A stretch of DNA of 64,000 nucleotides from Tridacna crocea (GCA_943736015.1 OX031066.1:4898245-4962244); one strand, 5' to 3'; shown: positions 1-9,613, counted from the first letter of the stretch. Translations and numbers: made by a program. Notes: generated from the sequence alone by a model not told the origin.

Positions 1-341
1 CTTTTCGCATGTGCATAATTGGCACGTATGAGGTGGTAATCAACGTAACTGGGTTTCTTGTCATGGTTTGAAGCGATTAGAAAAAATAACATTTCAGTTC
101 CCTTTGTTTGATTTATGCAATAGGAAACAATTGCTAAATAAAGAGTTTTCAGTCCCTTTTTTAGCAACTTGTCACATTAATTTGTGTGTGTGTGTGTGTG
201 TTTTTTCTACAGTTTTTTTTACACTGTTCATTGATCATTTTGGCTTATATGAATTTGATGTGGCCCGAATCAGAAAATCCAATTGAAGGGTAAAGGGGGC
301 ATCAAGGGTTTACTTTAAGGGAAGTAACTCTTGCAAGGGGC
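1..341. repeat. Unit 0, partial (3' end only)
   Basis: The window opens inside a unit, in the sixth-seventh tail subrepeats. It has gaaacaattg, (GT)9 followed by ttttttctacag, and a private cagaaaatcc in place of caggaaatcc near 270-280. The ttctacag form is otherwise seen only at the end of unit 16. Confidence 0.95.
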
Positions 342-352
342 TTGAAAGGACC

Positions 353-380
353 AAAACAAGGTCTTCTGCCACCTTGTTTT
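353..380 (+). other. 28-bp inverted repeat near unit landmark (hairpin 1)
   Basis: AAAACAAGGT at 353-362 and ACCTTGTTTT at 371-380 are exact reverse complements with an 8-base spacer. It lies 11 bp downstream of the landmark in every unit. In units 25 and 34 the left arm reads AAAACAGGGT, which would change an A-U pair to a G-U wobble in RNA. Seen directly; any function is unknown. Confidence 0.75.
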
Positions 381-531
381 CTTGAATTTTGGCCCTTTTT
401 CAGTGAAATCTGGCATGTGTGGATGGTGCAAGCCTGGCAGTTTGCCAAGGACTGCACAGCAGCCTTTAAAAAAGACTTTAAATCCACTTTTATGCCGTTT
501 TTTGTTCACTGTTTTTCTATTGATATATTAG

Positions 532-543
532 GGCGCCATTTTG
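532..543 (-). promoter_or_regulatory. YY1-like site CAAAATGGCGCC
   Basis: On the minus strand the bases read CAAAATGGCGCC, close to the vertebrate YY1 core (AANATGGCGNC). It sits about 190 bp after the landmark and is unchanged in every copy I checked. One short match is weak evidence, because binding specificity in this organism is unknown. Confidence 0.3.
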
Positions 544-554
544 TTTGGCTGACT

Positions 555-677
555 GGGCCCATTTTGATTTCTCAAAGCCTCTCTGACTGGCAGGCCGGGC
601 CCAATTTTGAATTTCTCACAGCCTCTCTGATTGGCTGTTGGCACCCATTCTGATTTCCTAAAAGCTTCTGTGATTGG
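555..677 (+). repeat. Three ~43-bp short repeats within the unit head
   Basis: Three diverged copies start with GGGCCC/GGCACCC near 555, 597 and 641. Each continues as an (A/T)TTTTGA-type segment, then TCTC and GCCTCTCTG, and ends in GACTGG or GATTGG at 585, 629 and 672. Spacings are about 42-44 bp. A shorter relative ending in GATTGG follows at 703. They are an older duplication inside each unit and set up the regular spacing of the ATTGG boxes. Confidence 0.75.
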
Positions 678-731
678 ATAATTTCACAGAGGGATGAGAT
701 TTGATTGGATGATTGGGAGGGGGGGGTATAT
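601..731 (+). promoter_or_regulatory. Promoter-like cluster: CCAAT/ATTGG boxes, G-run, TATATG
   Basis: CCAAT is at 601-605 and ATTGG (CCAAT inverted) at 630, 673, 704 and 712. A run of eight G follows at 719-726 (seven in domain II), then TATATG at 727-732. Multiple CCAAT boxes spaced by a few tens of bases are typical of NF-Y bound promoters, and a GC-rich element plus TATA-like sequence fits a + strand start near 755-765. TATATG is a poor TATA box and there is no expression evidence, so this is an inference from motif order. The cluster is present in all 35 copies. Confidence 0.4.
719..726 (+). repeat. G-run marking the two array domains (G8/G7)
   Basis: Eight G in units 1-18 and seven G in units 19-35, with no exceptions seen. 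A one-base homopolymer change would normally be noisy, so this clean split is a useful lineage marker. Confidence 0.85.
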
Positions 732-808
732 GTTTATCCTTATTGACCTCTTACCATACAATGACGCCTTTTAACACCCCTAAAAGAGAAGGCTTTGGAA
801 AATAATCT

Positions 809-853
809 GAGAAAAGGAGACAATGCAGGTTACCAGCATTTTCTCCTTTTCTC
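809..853 (+). other. 45-bp near-perfect inverted repeat (hairpin 2)
   Basis: GAGAAAAGGAGACAATGC at 809-826 pairs with GCATTTTCTCCTTTTCTC at 836-853 with a single C/A mismatch out of 18. The nine-base centre contains GGT-T-ACC, which can pair further. It recurs in every unit, 467 bp after the landmark in domain I and 466 bp in domain II, and appears unchanged in all 35 copies. On the proposed + transcript it would form a stable hairpin about 50-90 nt from the 5' end. The arms are purine-rich against pyrimidine-rich. It could also extrude as a cruciform in DNA. It is shorter than a typical pre-miRNA stem. Confidence 0.85.
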
Positions 854-957
854 ACAATGTTTTCTACCCTATCAAAGAAAATTTTGATTATTAGTTATTC
901 TTACATCTTATTGTATCTTTATGGCCTATTTTTTTAATTCTTCAAACGAAAACAATA

Positions 958-970
958 TTTTTTTTTTTTT
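958..970 (+). repeat. Poly(T) tract at head/tail junction
   Basis: Thirteen T after aacaata and before catcag. Length varies by a base among units (for example shorter in 16, longer in 34), and units 4 and 11 have an atatat interruption. It marks the boundary between the unique head and the subrepeat tail. Confidence 0.85.
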
Positions 971-992
971 CATCAGAAAAAGTTTCTGCAAC

Positions 993-1006
993 AGCAACCG
1001 GTTGCT
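993..1006. promoter_or_regulatory. 14-bp perfect palindrome AGCAACCGGTTGCT
   Basis: Reads the same on both strands and contains AACCGGTT, the consensus I know for Grainyhead-family factors. It is present in every copy seen, including the last partial unit. It lies in the first tail subrepeat where the others read caggaagcagttgct, so it arose by divergence of that subrepeat. Confidence 0.4.
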
Positions 1007-1306
1007 TCTGAATTTTATTTTTTTGTGCAGCGGTTAAACATGACATTGACTTTTGACTCGCACGGTCACCAAAACTGACCCTGGTATGAAAACAGGGAAA
1101 TGTTTGATTTACCTTTCTTTGATTTGTGCAACAGGTTTCAGTTGCCTCCGAAAGTGTCTTTACAATTTCATGCGCAGCACGTAACCGTCTCATATGGGTG
1201 AGATGGTCATCGCAACCGAATCAATGGCCCTAGTGAGAAAAAACGAAAAAAGAAAAATCCCTATATTTGACTTGAGAAACAGGTGTTGTCTGCTATGAAA
1301 TGTCCC

Positions 1307-1312
1307 GTAAGT
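1307..1312 (+). promoter_or_regulatory. Splice-donor-like GTAAGT (third subrepeat)
   Basis: GTAAGT after CCC matches the intron side of the eukaryotic 5' splice-site consensus. It recurs in the next subrepeat at 1477-1482. A T-run plus CAG at 2065-2067 could act as an acceptor. No transcript evidence is available. Confidence 0.2.
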
Positions 1313-1579
1313 CGATTTTTTCATGTTTTCGCGGATACTTAACTGGCACCTACAAACGGTAGTCAGCGTAAATGGGTTTGTTGTCACGGTATAAAGAGAT
1401 TGGAGGAAGAAAAAATAGAAATTTAGTTCCCTATATTTGACTTGGGAAACAGGTGTCGTCTGCTATGAAATGTCCCGTAAGTCGATTTTTCATGTTTTCG
1501 CGGATACGTAACTGGCACCTACGAGACGGTAGTCAACGTAAATGGGTTTGTTGTCACGTACGATATAGAGAGATTGGAG

Positions 1580-1599
1580 AAAAAAATAAAAATAAAAAA
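1580..1599 (+). repeat. Hypervariable A-tract
   Basis: In unit 1 this is 7 A, t, 5 A, t, 6 A. Across units it takes the forms 7-5-6, 7-4-6, 9-3-6, 12-6, 13-6 and 11-6. Its length sets whether the overlapping + frame stays open, which explains why that frame comes and goes between units. The end also contains AATAAA. Confidence 0.85.
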
Positions 1600-1990
1600 T
1601 TCAGTTCTCTTTGTTTGACTTATGCAACAGGAAGCAGTTGCTACTGAAAAGAGTCTTCATGTCTTTTTTTAGCCACTTGTCACATCATTTTCTGGTGTTC
1701 TTGCATGTGCGTAACTGGCATGTATGAAACAGTAGTCAACGTAACTGGGTTTCTTGTTGCGCTTTGAAGATATTAGAAAAATTATGCTGCAATTCCTTCC
1801 TACTGAAAGAGTTTTCAGTCTTTTTTTTAGCCACTTGTCACATTGTTTTCTGTGCTTTTCGCATGTGCATAATTGGCACGTATGAGGTGGTAATCAACGT
1901 AACTGGGTTTCTTGTCATGGTTTGAAGCGATTAGAAAAAATAACATTTCAGTTCCCTTTGTTTGATTTATGCAATAGGAGACAATTGCTA

Positions 1991-1996
1991 AATAAA
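1991..1996 (+). promoter_or_regulatory. AATAAA poly(A)-signal-like site
   Basis: AATAAA lies 42 bp upstream of the (GT)10 tract at 2038-2057. This is the spacing of a canonical metazoan poly(A) site: hexamer, cleavage 10-30 nt later, then a GU-rich downstream element. The same pair occurs at the end of every unit, for example 137-142 with (GT)9 at 184-201. The hexamer alone is not rare in AT-rich DNA; the pairing is what stands out. Confidence 0.35.
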
Positions 1997-2037
1997 GAGT
2001 TTTCAGTCCCTTTTTTAGCAACTTGTCACATTAATTT

Positions 2038-2057
2038 GTGTGTGTGTGTGTGTGTGT
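2038..2057 (+). repeat. (GT)n microsatellite, n = 4 to 11 across units
   Basis: (GT)10 here, followed by a T-run and acag. Counts are mostly 10 or 9 in domain I (11 in unit 14) and 9 in domain II, with contractions to 4 in units 22, 26 and 32 and 8 in units 20 and 28. Most of the length difference between units comes from this tract and the A-tract. Confidence 0.9.
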
Positions 2058-2196
2058 TTTTTTACAGTTTTTTTTACACTGTTCATTGATCATTTTGGCT
2101 TATATGAATTTGATGTGGCCCGAATCAGGAAATCCAATTGAAGGGTAAAGGGGGCATCAAGGGTTTACTTTAAGGGAAGTAACTCTTGCAAGGGGC

Positions 2197-4051
2197 TTGA
2201 AAGGACCAAAACAAGGTCTTCTGCCACCTTGTTTTCTTGAATTTTGGCCCTTTTTCAGTGAAATCTGGCATGTGTGGATGGTGCAAGCCTGGCAGTTTGC
2301 CAAGGACTGCACAGCAGCCTTTAAAAAAGACTTTAAATCCACTTTTATGCCGTTTTTTGTTCACTGTTTTTCTATTGATATATTAGGGCGCCATTTTGTT
2401 TGGCTGACTGGGCCCATTTTGATTTCTCAAAGCCTCTCTGACTGGCAGGCCGGGCCCAATTTTGAATTTCTCACAGCCTCTCTGATTGGCTGTTGGCACC
2501 CATTCTGATTTCCTAAAAGCTTCTGTGATTGGATAATTTCACAGAGGGATGAGATTTGATTGGATGATTGGGAGGGGGGGGTATATGTTTATCCTTATTG
2601 ACCTCTTACCATACAATGACGCCTTTTAACACCCCTAAAAGAGAAGGCTTTGGAAAATAATCTGAGAAAAGGAGACAATGCAGGTTACCAGCATTTTCTC
2701 CTTTTCTCACAATGTTTTCTACCCTATCAAAGAAAATTTTGATTATTAGTTATTCTTACATCTTATTGTATCTTTATGGCCTATTTTTTTAATTCTTCAA
2801 ACGAAAACAATATTTTTTTTTTTTTCATCAGAAAAAGTTTCTGCAACAGCAACCGGTTGCTTCTGAATTTTATTTTTTTGTGCAGCGGTTAAACATGACA
2901 TTGACTTTTGACTCGCACGGTCACCAAAACTGACCCTGGTATGAAAACAGGGAAATGTTTGATTTACCTTTCTTTGATTTGTGCAACAGGTTTCAGTTGC
3001 CTCCGAAAGTGTCTTTACAATTTCATGCGCAGCACGTAACCGTCTCATATGGGTGAGATGGTCATCGCAACCGAATCAATGGCCCTAGTGAGAAAAAACG
3101 AAAAAAGAAAAATCCCTATATTTGACTTGAGAAACAGGTGTTGTCTGCTATGAAATGTCCCGTAAGTCGATTTTTTCATGTTCTCGCGGATACTTAACTG
3201 GCACCTACAAACGGTAGTCAGCGTAAATGGGTTTGTTGTCACGGTATAAAGAGATTGGAGGAAGAAAAAATAGAAATTTAGTTCCCTATATTTGACTTGG
3301 GAAACAGGTGTCGTCTGCTATGAAATGTCCCGTAAGTCGATTTTTCATGTTTTCGCGGATACGTAACTGGCACCTACGAGACGGTAGTCAACGTAAATGG
3401 GTTTGTTGTCACGTACGATATAGAGAGATTGGAGAAAAAAATAAAAATAAAAAATTCAGTTCTCTTTGTTTGACTTATGCAACAGGAAGCAGTTGCTACT
3501 GAAAAGAGTCTTCATGTCTTTTTTTAGCCACTTGTCACATCATTTTCTGGTGTTCTTGCATGTGCGTAACTGGCATGTATGAAACAGTAGTCAACGTAAC
3601 TGGGTTTCTTGTTGCGCTTTGAAGATATTAGAAAAATTATGCTGCAATTCCTTCCTACTGAAAGAGTTTTCAGTCTTTTTTTTAGCCACTTGTCACATTG
3701 TTTTCTGTGCTTTTCGCATGTGCATAATTGGCACGTATGAGGTGGTAATCAACGTAACTGGGTTTCTTGTCATGGTTTGAAGCGATTAGAAAAAATAACA
3801 TTTCAGTTCCCTTTGTTTGATTTATGCAATAGGAGACAATTGCTAAATAAAGAGTTTTCAGTCCCTTTTTTAGCAACTTGTCACATTAATTTGTGTGTGT
3901 GTGTGTGTGTGTTTTTTTACAGTTTTTTTTACACTGTTCATTGATCATTTTGGCTTATATGAATTTGATGTGGCCCGAATCAGGAAATCCAATTGAAGGG
4001 TAAAGGGGGCATCAAGGGTTTACTTTAAGGGAAGTAACTCTTGCAAGGGGC
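2197..4051. repeat. Unit 2 (1855 bp)
   Basis: Markers as in unit 1: 8 G, C, 7-5-6, T, gagac, (GT)10. A private ttctcgcgg replaces ttttcgcgg at 3183. Lies in duplication copy A and is equivalent to unit 9. Confidence 0.97.
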
Positions 4052-5903
4052 TTGAAAGGACCAAAACAAGGTCTTCTGCCACCTTGTTTTCTTGAATTTT
4101 GGCCCTTTTTCAGTGAAATCTGGCATGTGTGGATGGTGCAAGCCTGGCAGTTTGCCAAGGACTGCACAGCAGCCTTTAAAAAAGACTTTAAATCCACTTT
4201 TATGCCGTTTTTTGTTCACTGTTTTTCTATTGATATATTAGGGCGCCATTTTGTTTGGCTGACTGGGCCCATTTTGATTTCTCAAAGCCTCTCTGACTGG
4301 CAGGCCGGGCCCAATTTTGAATTTCTCACAGCCTCTCTGATTGGCTGTTGGCACCCATTCTGATTTCCTAAAAGCTTCTGTGATTGGATAATTTCACAGA
4401 GGGATGAGATTTGATTGGATGATTGGGAGGGGGGGGTATATGTTTATCCTTATTGACCTCTTACCATACAATGACGCCTTTTAACACCCCTAAAAGAGAA
4501 GGCTTTGGAAAATAATCTGAGAAAAGGAGACAATGCAGGTTACCAGCATTTTCTCCTTTTCTCACAATGTTTTCTACCCTATCAAAGAAAATTTTGATTA
4601 TTAGTTATTCTTACATCTTATTGTATCTTTATGGCCTATTTTTTTAATTCTTCAAACGAAAACAATATTTTTTTTTTTTTCATCAGAAAAAGTTTCTGCA
4701 ACAGCAACCGGTTGCTTCTGAATTTTATTTTTTTGTGCAGCGGTTAAACATGACATTGACTTTTGACTCGCACGGTCACCAAAACTGACCCTGGTATGAA
4801 AACAGGGAAATGTTTGATTTACCTTTCTTTGATTTGTGCAACAGGTTTCAGTTGCCTCCGAAAGTGTCTTTACAATTTCATGCGCAGCACGTAACCGTCT
4901 CATATGGGTGAGATGGTCATCGCAACCGAATCAATGGCCCTAGTGAGAAAAAACGAAAAAAGAAAAATCCCTATATTTGACTTGAGAAACAGGTGTTGTC
5001 TGCTATGAAATGTCCCGTAAGTCGATTTTTTCATGTTTTCGCGGATACTTAACTGGCACCTACAAACGGTAGTCAGCGTAAATGGGTTTGTTGTCACGGT
5101 ATAAAGAGATTGGAGGAAGAAAAAATAGAAATTTAGTTCCCTATATTTGACTTGGGAAACAGGTGTCGTCTGCTATGAAATGTCCCGTAAGTCGATTTTT
5201 CATGTTTTCGCGGATAAGTAACTGGCACCTACGAGACGGTAGTCAACGTAAATGGGTTTGTTGTCACGTACGATATAGAGAGATTGGAGAAAAAAAAAAA
5301 ATAAAAAATTCAGTTCTCTTTGTTTGACTTATGCAACAGGAAGCAGTTGCTACTGAAAAGAGTCTTCATGTCTTTTTTTAGCCACTTGTCACATCATTTT
5401 CTGGTGTTCTTGCATGTGCGTAACTGGCACGTATGAAACAGTAGTCAACGTAACTGGGTTTCTTGTTGCGCTTTGAAGATATTAGAAAAATTATGCTGCA
5501 ATTCCTTCCTACTGAAAGAGTTTTCAGTCTTTTTTTTAGCCACTTGTCACATTGTTTTCTGTGCTTTTCGCATGTGCATAATTGGCACGTATGAGGTGGT
5601 AATCAACGTAACTGGGTTTCTTGTCATGGTTTGAAGCGATTAGAAAAAATAACATTTCAGTTCCCTTTGTTTGATTTATGCAATAGGAAACAATTGCTAA
5701 ATAAAGAGTTTTCAGTCCCTTTTTTAGCAACTTGTCACATTAATTTGTGTGTGTGTGTGTGTGTTTTTTTACAGTTTTTTTTACACTGTTCATTGATCAT
5801 TTTGGCTTATATGAATTTGATGTGGCCCGAATCAGGAAATCCAATTGAAGGGTAAAGGGGGCATCAAGGGTTTACTTTAAGGGAAGTAACTCTTGCAAGG
5901 GGC
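4052..5903. repeat. Unit 3 (1852 bp)
   Basis: 8 G, A at cggata, A-tract 12-6, C at ggcaCgtatg, gaaacaattg, (GT)9. Equivalent to unit 10 except for one A/T change in the A-tract. Confidence 0.97.
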
Positions 5904-7758
5904 TTGAAAGGACCAAAACAAGGTCTTCTGCCACCTTGTTTTCTTGAATTTTGGCCCTTTTTCAGTGAAATCTGGCATGTGTGGATGGTGCAAGCCTGGC
6001 AGTTTGCCAAGGACTGCACAGCAGCCTTTAAAAAAGACTTTAAATCCACTTTTATGCCGTTTTTTGTTCACTGTTTTTCTATTGATATATTAGGGCGCCA
6101 TTTTGTTTGGCTGACTGGGCCCATTTTGATTTCTCAAAGCCTCTCTGACTGGCAGGCCGGGCCCAATTTTGAATTTCTCACAGCCTCTCTGATTGGCTGT
6201 TGGCACCCATTCTGATTTCCTAAAAGCTTCTGTGATTGGATAATTTCACAGAGGGATGAGATTTGATTGGATGATTGGGAGGGGGGGGTATATGTTTATC
6301 CTTATTGACCTCTTACCATACAATGACGCCTTTTAACACCCCTAAAAGAGAAGGCTTTGGAAAATAATCTGAGAAAAGGAGACAATGCAGGTTACCAGCA
6401 TTTTCTCCTTTTCTCACAATGTTTTCTACCCTATCAAAGAAAATTTTGATTATTAGTTATTCTTACATCTTATTGTATCTTTATGGCCTATTTTTTTAAT
6501 TCTTCAAACCAAAACAATATATATTTTTTTTTCATCAGAAAAAGTTTCTGCAACAGCAACCGGTTGCTTCTGAATTTTATTTTTTTGTGCAGCGGTTAAA
6601 CATGACATTGACTTTTGACTCGCACGGTCACCAAAACTGACCCTGGTATGAAAACAGGGAAATGTTTGATTTACCTTTCTTTGATTTGTGCAACAGGTTT
6701 CAGTTGCCTCCGAAAGTGTCTTTACAATTTCATGCGCAGCACGTAACCGTCTCATATGGGTGAGATGGTCATCGCAACCGAATCAATGGCCCTAGTGAGA
6801 AAAAACGAAAAAAGAAAAATCCCTATATTTGACTTGAGAAACAGGTGTTGTCTGCTATGAAATGTCCCGTAAGTCGATTTTTTCATGTTTTCGCGGATAC
6901 TTAACTGGCACCTACAAACGGTAGTCAGCGTAAATGGGTTTGTTGTCACGGTATAAAGAGATTGGAGGAAGAAAAAATAGAAATTTAGTTCCCTATATTT
7001 GACTTGGGAAACAGGTGTCGTCTGCTATGAAATGTCCCGTAAGTCGATTTTTCATGTTTTCGCGGATAAGTAACTGGCACCTACGAGACGGTAGTCAACG
7101 TAAATGGGTTTGTTGTCACGTACGATATAGAGAGATTGGAGAAAAAAAAATAAATAAAAAATTCAGTTCTCTTTGTTTGACTTATGCAACAGGAAGCAGT
7201 TGCTACTGAAAAGAGTCTTCATGTCTTTTTTTAGCCACTTGTCACATCATTTTCTGGTGTTCTTGCATGTGCGTAACTGGCACGTATGAAACAGTAGTCA
7301 ACGTAACTGGGTTTCTTGTTGCGCTTTGAAGATATTAGAAAAATTATGCTGCAATTCCTTCCTACTGAAAGAGTTTTCAGTCTTTTTTTTAGCCACTTGT
7401 CACATTGTTTTCTGTGCTTTTCGCATGTGCATAATTGGCACGTATGAGGTGGTAATCAACGTAACTGGGTTTCTTGTCATGGTTTGAAGCGATTAGAAAA
7501 AATAACATTTCAGTTCCCTTTGTTTGATTTATGCAATAGGAAACAATTGCTAAATAAAGAGTTTTCAGTCCCTTTTTTAGCAACTTGTCACATTAATTTG
7601 TGTGTGTGTGTGTGTGTGTTTTTTTACAGTTTTTTTTACACTGTTCATTGATCATTTTGGCTTATATGAATTTGATGTGGCCCGAATCAGGAAATCCAAT
7701 TGAAGGGTAAAGGGGGCATCAAGGGTTTACTTTAAGGGAAGTAACTCTTGCAAGGGGC
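5904..7758. repeat. Unit 4 (1855 bp), aaacc/atatat variant
   Basis: 8 G, then a distinctive aaaccaaaacaatatatat before the T-run (about 6507-6530), shared only with unit 11. A at cggata, A-tract 9-3-6, C, gaaac, (GT)10. Confidence 0.97.
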
Positions 7759-9613
7759 TTGAAAGGACCAAAACAAGGTCTTCTGCCACCTTGTTTTCTT
7801 GAATTTTGGCCCTTTTTCAGTGAAATCTGGCATGTGTGGATGGTGCAAGCCTGGCAGTTTGCCAAGGACTGCACAGCAGCCTTTAAAAAAGACTTTAAAT
7901 CCACTTTTATGCCGTTTTTTGTTCACTGTTTTTCTATTGATATATTAGGGCGCCATTTTGTTTGGCTGACTGGGCCCATTTTGATTTCTCAAAGCCTCTC
8001 TGACTGGCAGGCCGGGCCCAATTTTGAATTTCTCACAGCCTCTCTGATTGGCTGTTGGCACCCATTCTGATTTCCTAAAAGCTTCTGTGATTGGATAATT
8101 TCACAGAGGGATGAGATTTGATTGGATGATTGGGAGGGGGGGGTATATGTTTATCCTTATTGACCTCTTACCATACAATGACGCCTTTTAACACCCCTAA
8201 AAGAGAAGGCTTTGGAAAATAATCTGAGAAAAGGAGACAATGCAGGTTACCAGCATTTTCTCCTTTTCTCACAATGTTTTCTACCCTATCAAAGAAAATT
8301 TTGATTATTAGTTATTCTTACATCTTATTGTATCTTTATGGCCTAATTTTTTAATTCTTCAAACGAAAACAATATTTTTTTTTTTTTCATCAGAAAAAGT
8401 TTCTGCAACAGCAACCGGTTGCTTCTGAATTTTATTTTTTTGTGCAGCGGTTAAACATGACATTGACTTTTGACTCGCACGGTCACCAAAACTGACCCTG
8501 GTATGAAAACAGGGAAATGTTTGATTTACCTTTCTTTGATTTGTGCAACAGGTTTCAGTTGCCTCCGAAAGTGTCTTTACAATTTCATGCGCAGCACGTA
8601 ACCGTCTCATATGGGTGAGATGGTCATCGCAACCGAATCAATGGCCCTAGTGAGAAAAAACGAAAAAAGAAAAATCCCTATATTTGACTTGAGAAACAGG
8701 TGTTGTCTGCTATGAAATGTCCCGTAAGTCGATTTTTTCATGTTTTCGCGGATACTTAACTGGCACCTACAAACGGTAGTCAGCGTAAATGGGTTTGTTG
8801 TCACGGTATAAAGAGATTGGAGGAAGAAAAAATAGAAATTTAGTTCCCTATATTTGACTTGGGAAACAGGTGTCGTCTGCTATGAAATGTCCCGTAAGTC
8901 GATTTTTCATGTTTTCGCGGATACGTAACTGGCACCTACGAGACGGTAGTCAACGTAAATGGGTTTGTTGTCACGTACGATATAGAGAGATTGGAGAAAA
9001 AAATAAAAATAAAAAATTCAGTTCTCTTTGTTTGACTTATGCAACAGGAAGCAGTTGCTACTGAAAAGAGTCTTCATGTCTTTTTTTAGCCACTTGTCAC
9101 ATCATTTTCTGGTGTTCTTGCATGTGCGTAACTGGCATGTATGAAACAGTAGTCAACGTAACTGGGTTTCTTGTTGCGCTTTGAAGATATTAGAAAAATT
9201 ATGCTGCAATTCCTTCCTACTGAAAGAGTTTTCAGTCTTTTTTTTAGCCACTTGTCACATTGTTTTCTGTGCTTTTCGCATGTGCATAATTGGCACGTAT
9301 GAGGTGGTAATCAACGTAACTGGGTTTCTTGTCATGGTTTGAAGCGATTAGAAAAAATAACATTTCAGTTCCCTTTGTTTGATTTATGCAATAGGAGACA
9401 AATGCTAAATAAAGAGTTTTCAGTCCCTTTTTTAGCAACTTGTCACATTAATTTGTGTGTGTGTGTGTGTGTGTTTTTTTACAGTTTTTTTTACACTGTT
9501 CATTGATCATTTTGGCTTATATGAATTTGATGTGGCCCGAATCAGGAAATCCAATTGAAGGGTAAAGGGGGCATCAAGGGTTTACTTTAAGGGAAGTAAC
9601 TCTTGCAAGGGGC
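7759..9613. repeat. Unit 5 (1855 bp), cctaatttttt variant
   Basis: Has cctaatttttt instead of cctattttttt near 8342, shared only with unit 12. C, 7-5-6, T, gagacaaatgc (shared with units 8 and 12), (GT)10. Confidence 0.97.

Larger units (their letters stand above)
987..2040 (+). repeat. Tail of seven diverged ~140-189-bp subrepeats
   Basis: Aligning on tgcaacagg or its variants and on agccacttgtcacat gives subrepeat starts near 987, 1127, 1275, 1445, 1633, 1781 and 1970, that is spacings of 140, 148, 170, 188, 148 and 189 bp. Shared core words are tttga(c/t)tt, gtaactggca, gtagtcaacgtaa and tgggtttcttgt. The third and fourth are closest to each other, as are the fifth and seventh; the first is the most diverged and the sixth lacks the opening part. 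The last is cut off by the GT tract. This is an older satellite monomer captured inside the present long unit, and it fills more than half of each unit. Confidence 0.85.
342..2196. repeat. Unit 1 (1855 bp), reference copy
   Basis: First complete unit, used here to place internal features. Markers: 8 G, C at cggata, A-tract 7-5-6, T at ggcaTgtatg, gagacaattg, (GT)10. Confidence 0.97.

Noticed and set aside
342-653. Repeated short reading frames of 60-109 codons on both strands as protein genes
   Set aside because: They overlap on both strands, run through homopolymers and GT tracts, match no family I recognise, and are kept only because the DNA is homogenised. Several lack an ATG start or are broken by single-base length changes in the A-tract.
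809-853. Helitron 3' hairpin
   Set aside because: A Helitron end needs CTRR roughly 10 bp after the hairpin. The sequence after 853 (acaatgttttctac) and the minus-strand equivalent do not provide it, and no Rep/helicase coding sequence is present.
1014-1019. Minus-strand AATAAA (TTTATT on +) as a second poly(A) signal
   Set aside because: The hexamer is expected by chance in AT-rich DNA of this length and has no clear GU-rich partner at the right distance.
942-1193. Minus-strand 83-88-codon frame beginning MRRLRAAHEIVK
   Set aside because: It has an ATG, but it ends by reading through the poly(T) tract, so its C-terminus changes with tract length between units. No domain is recognisable and it covers diverged satellite subrepeats.
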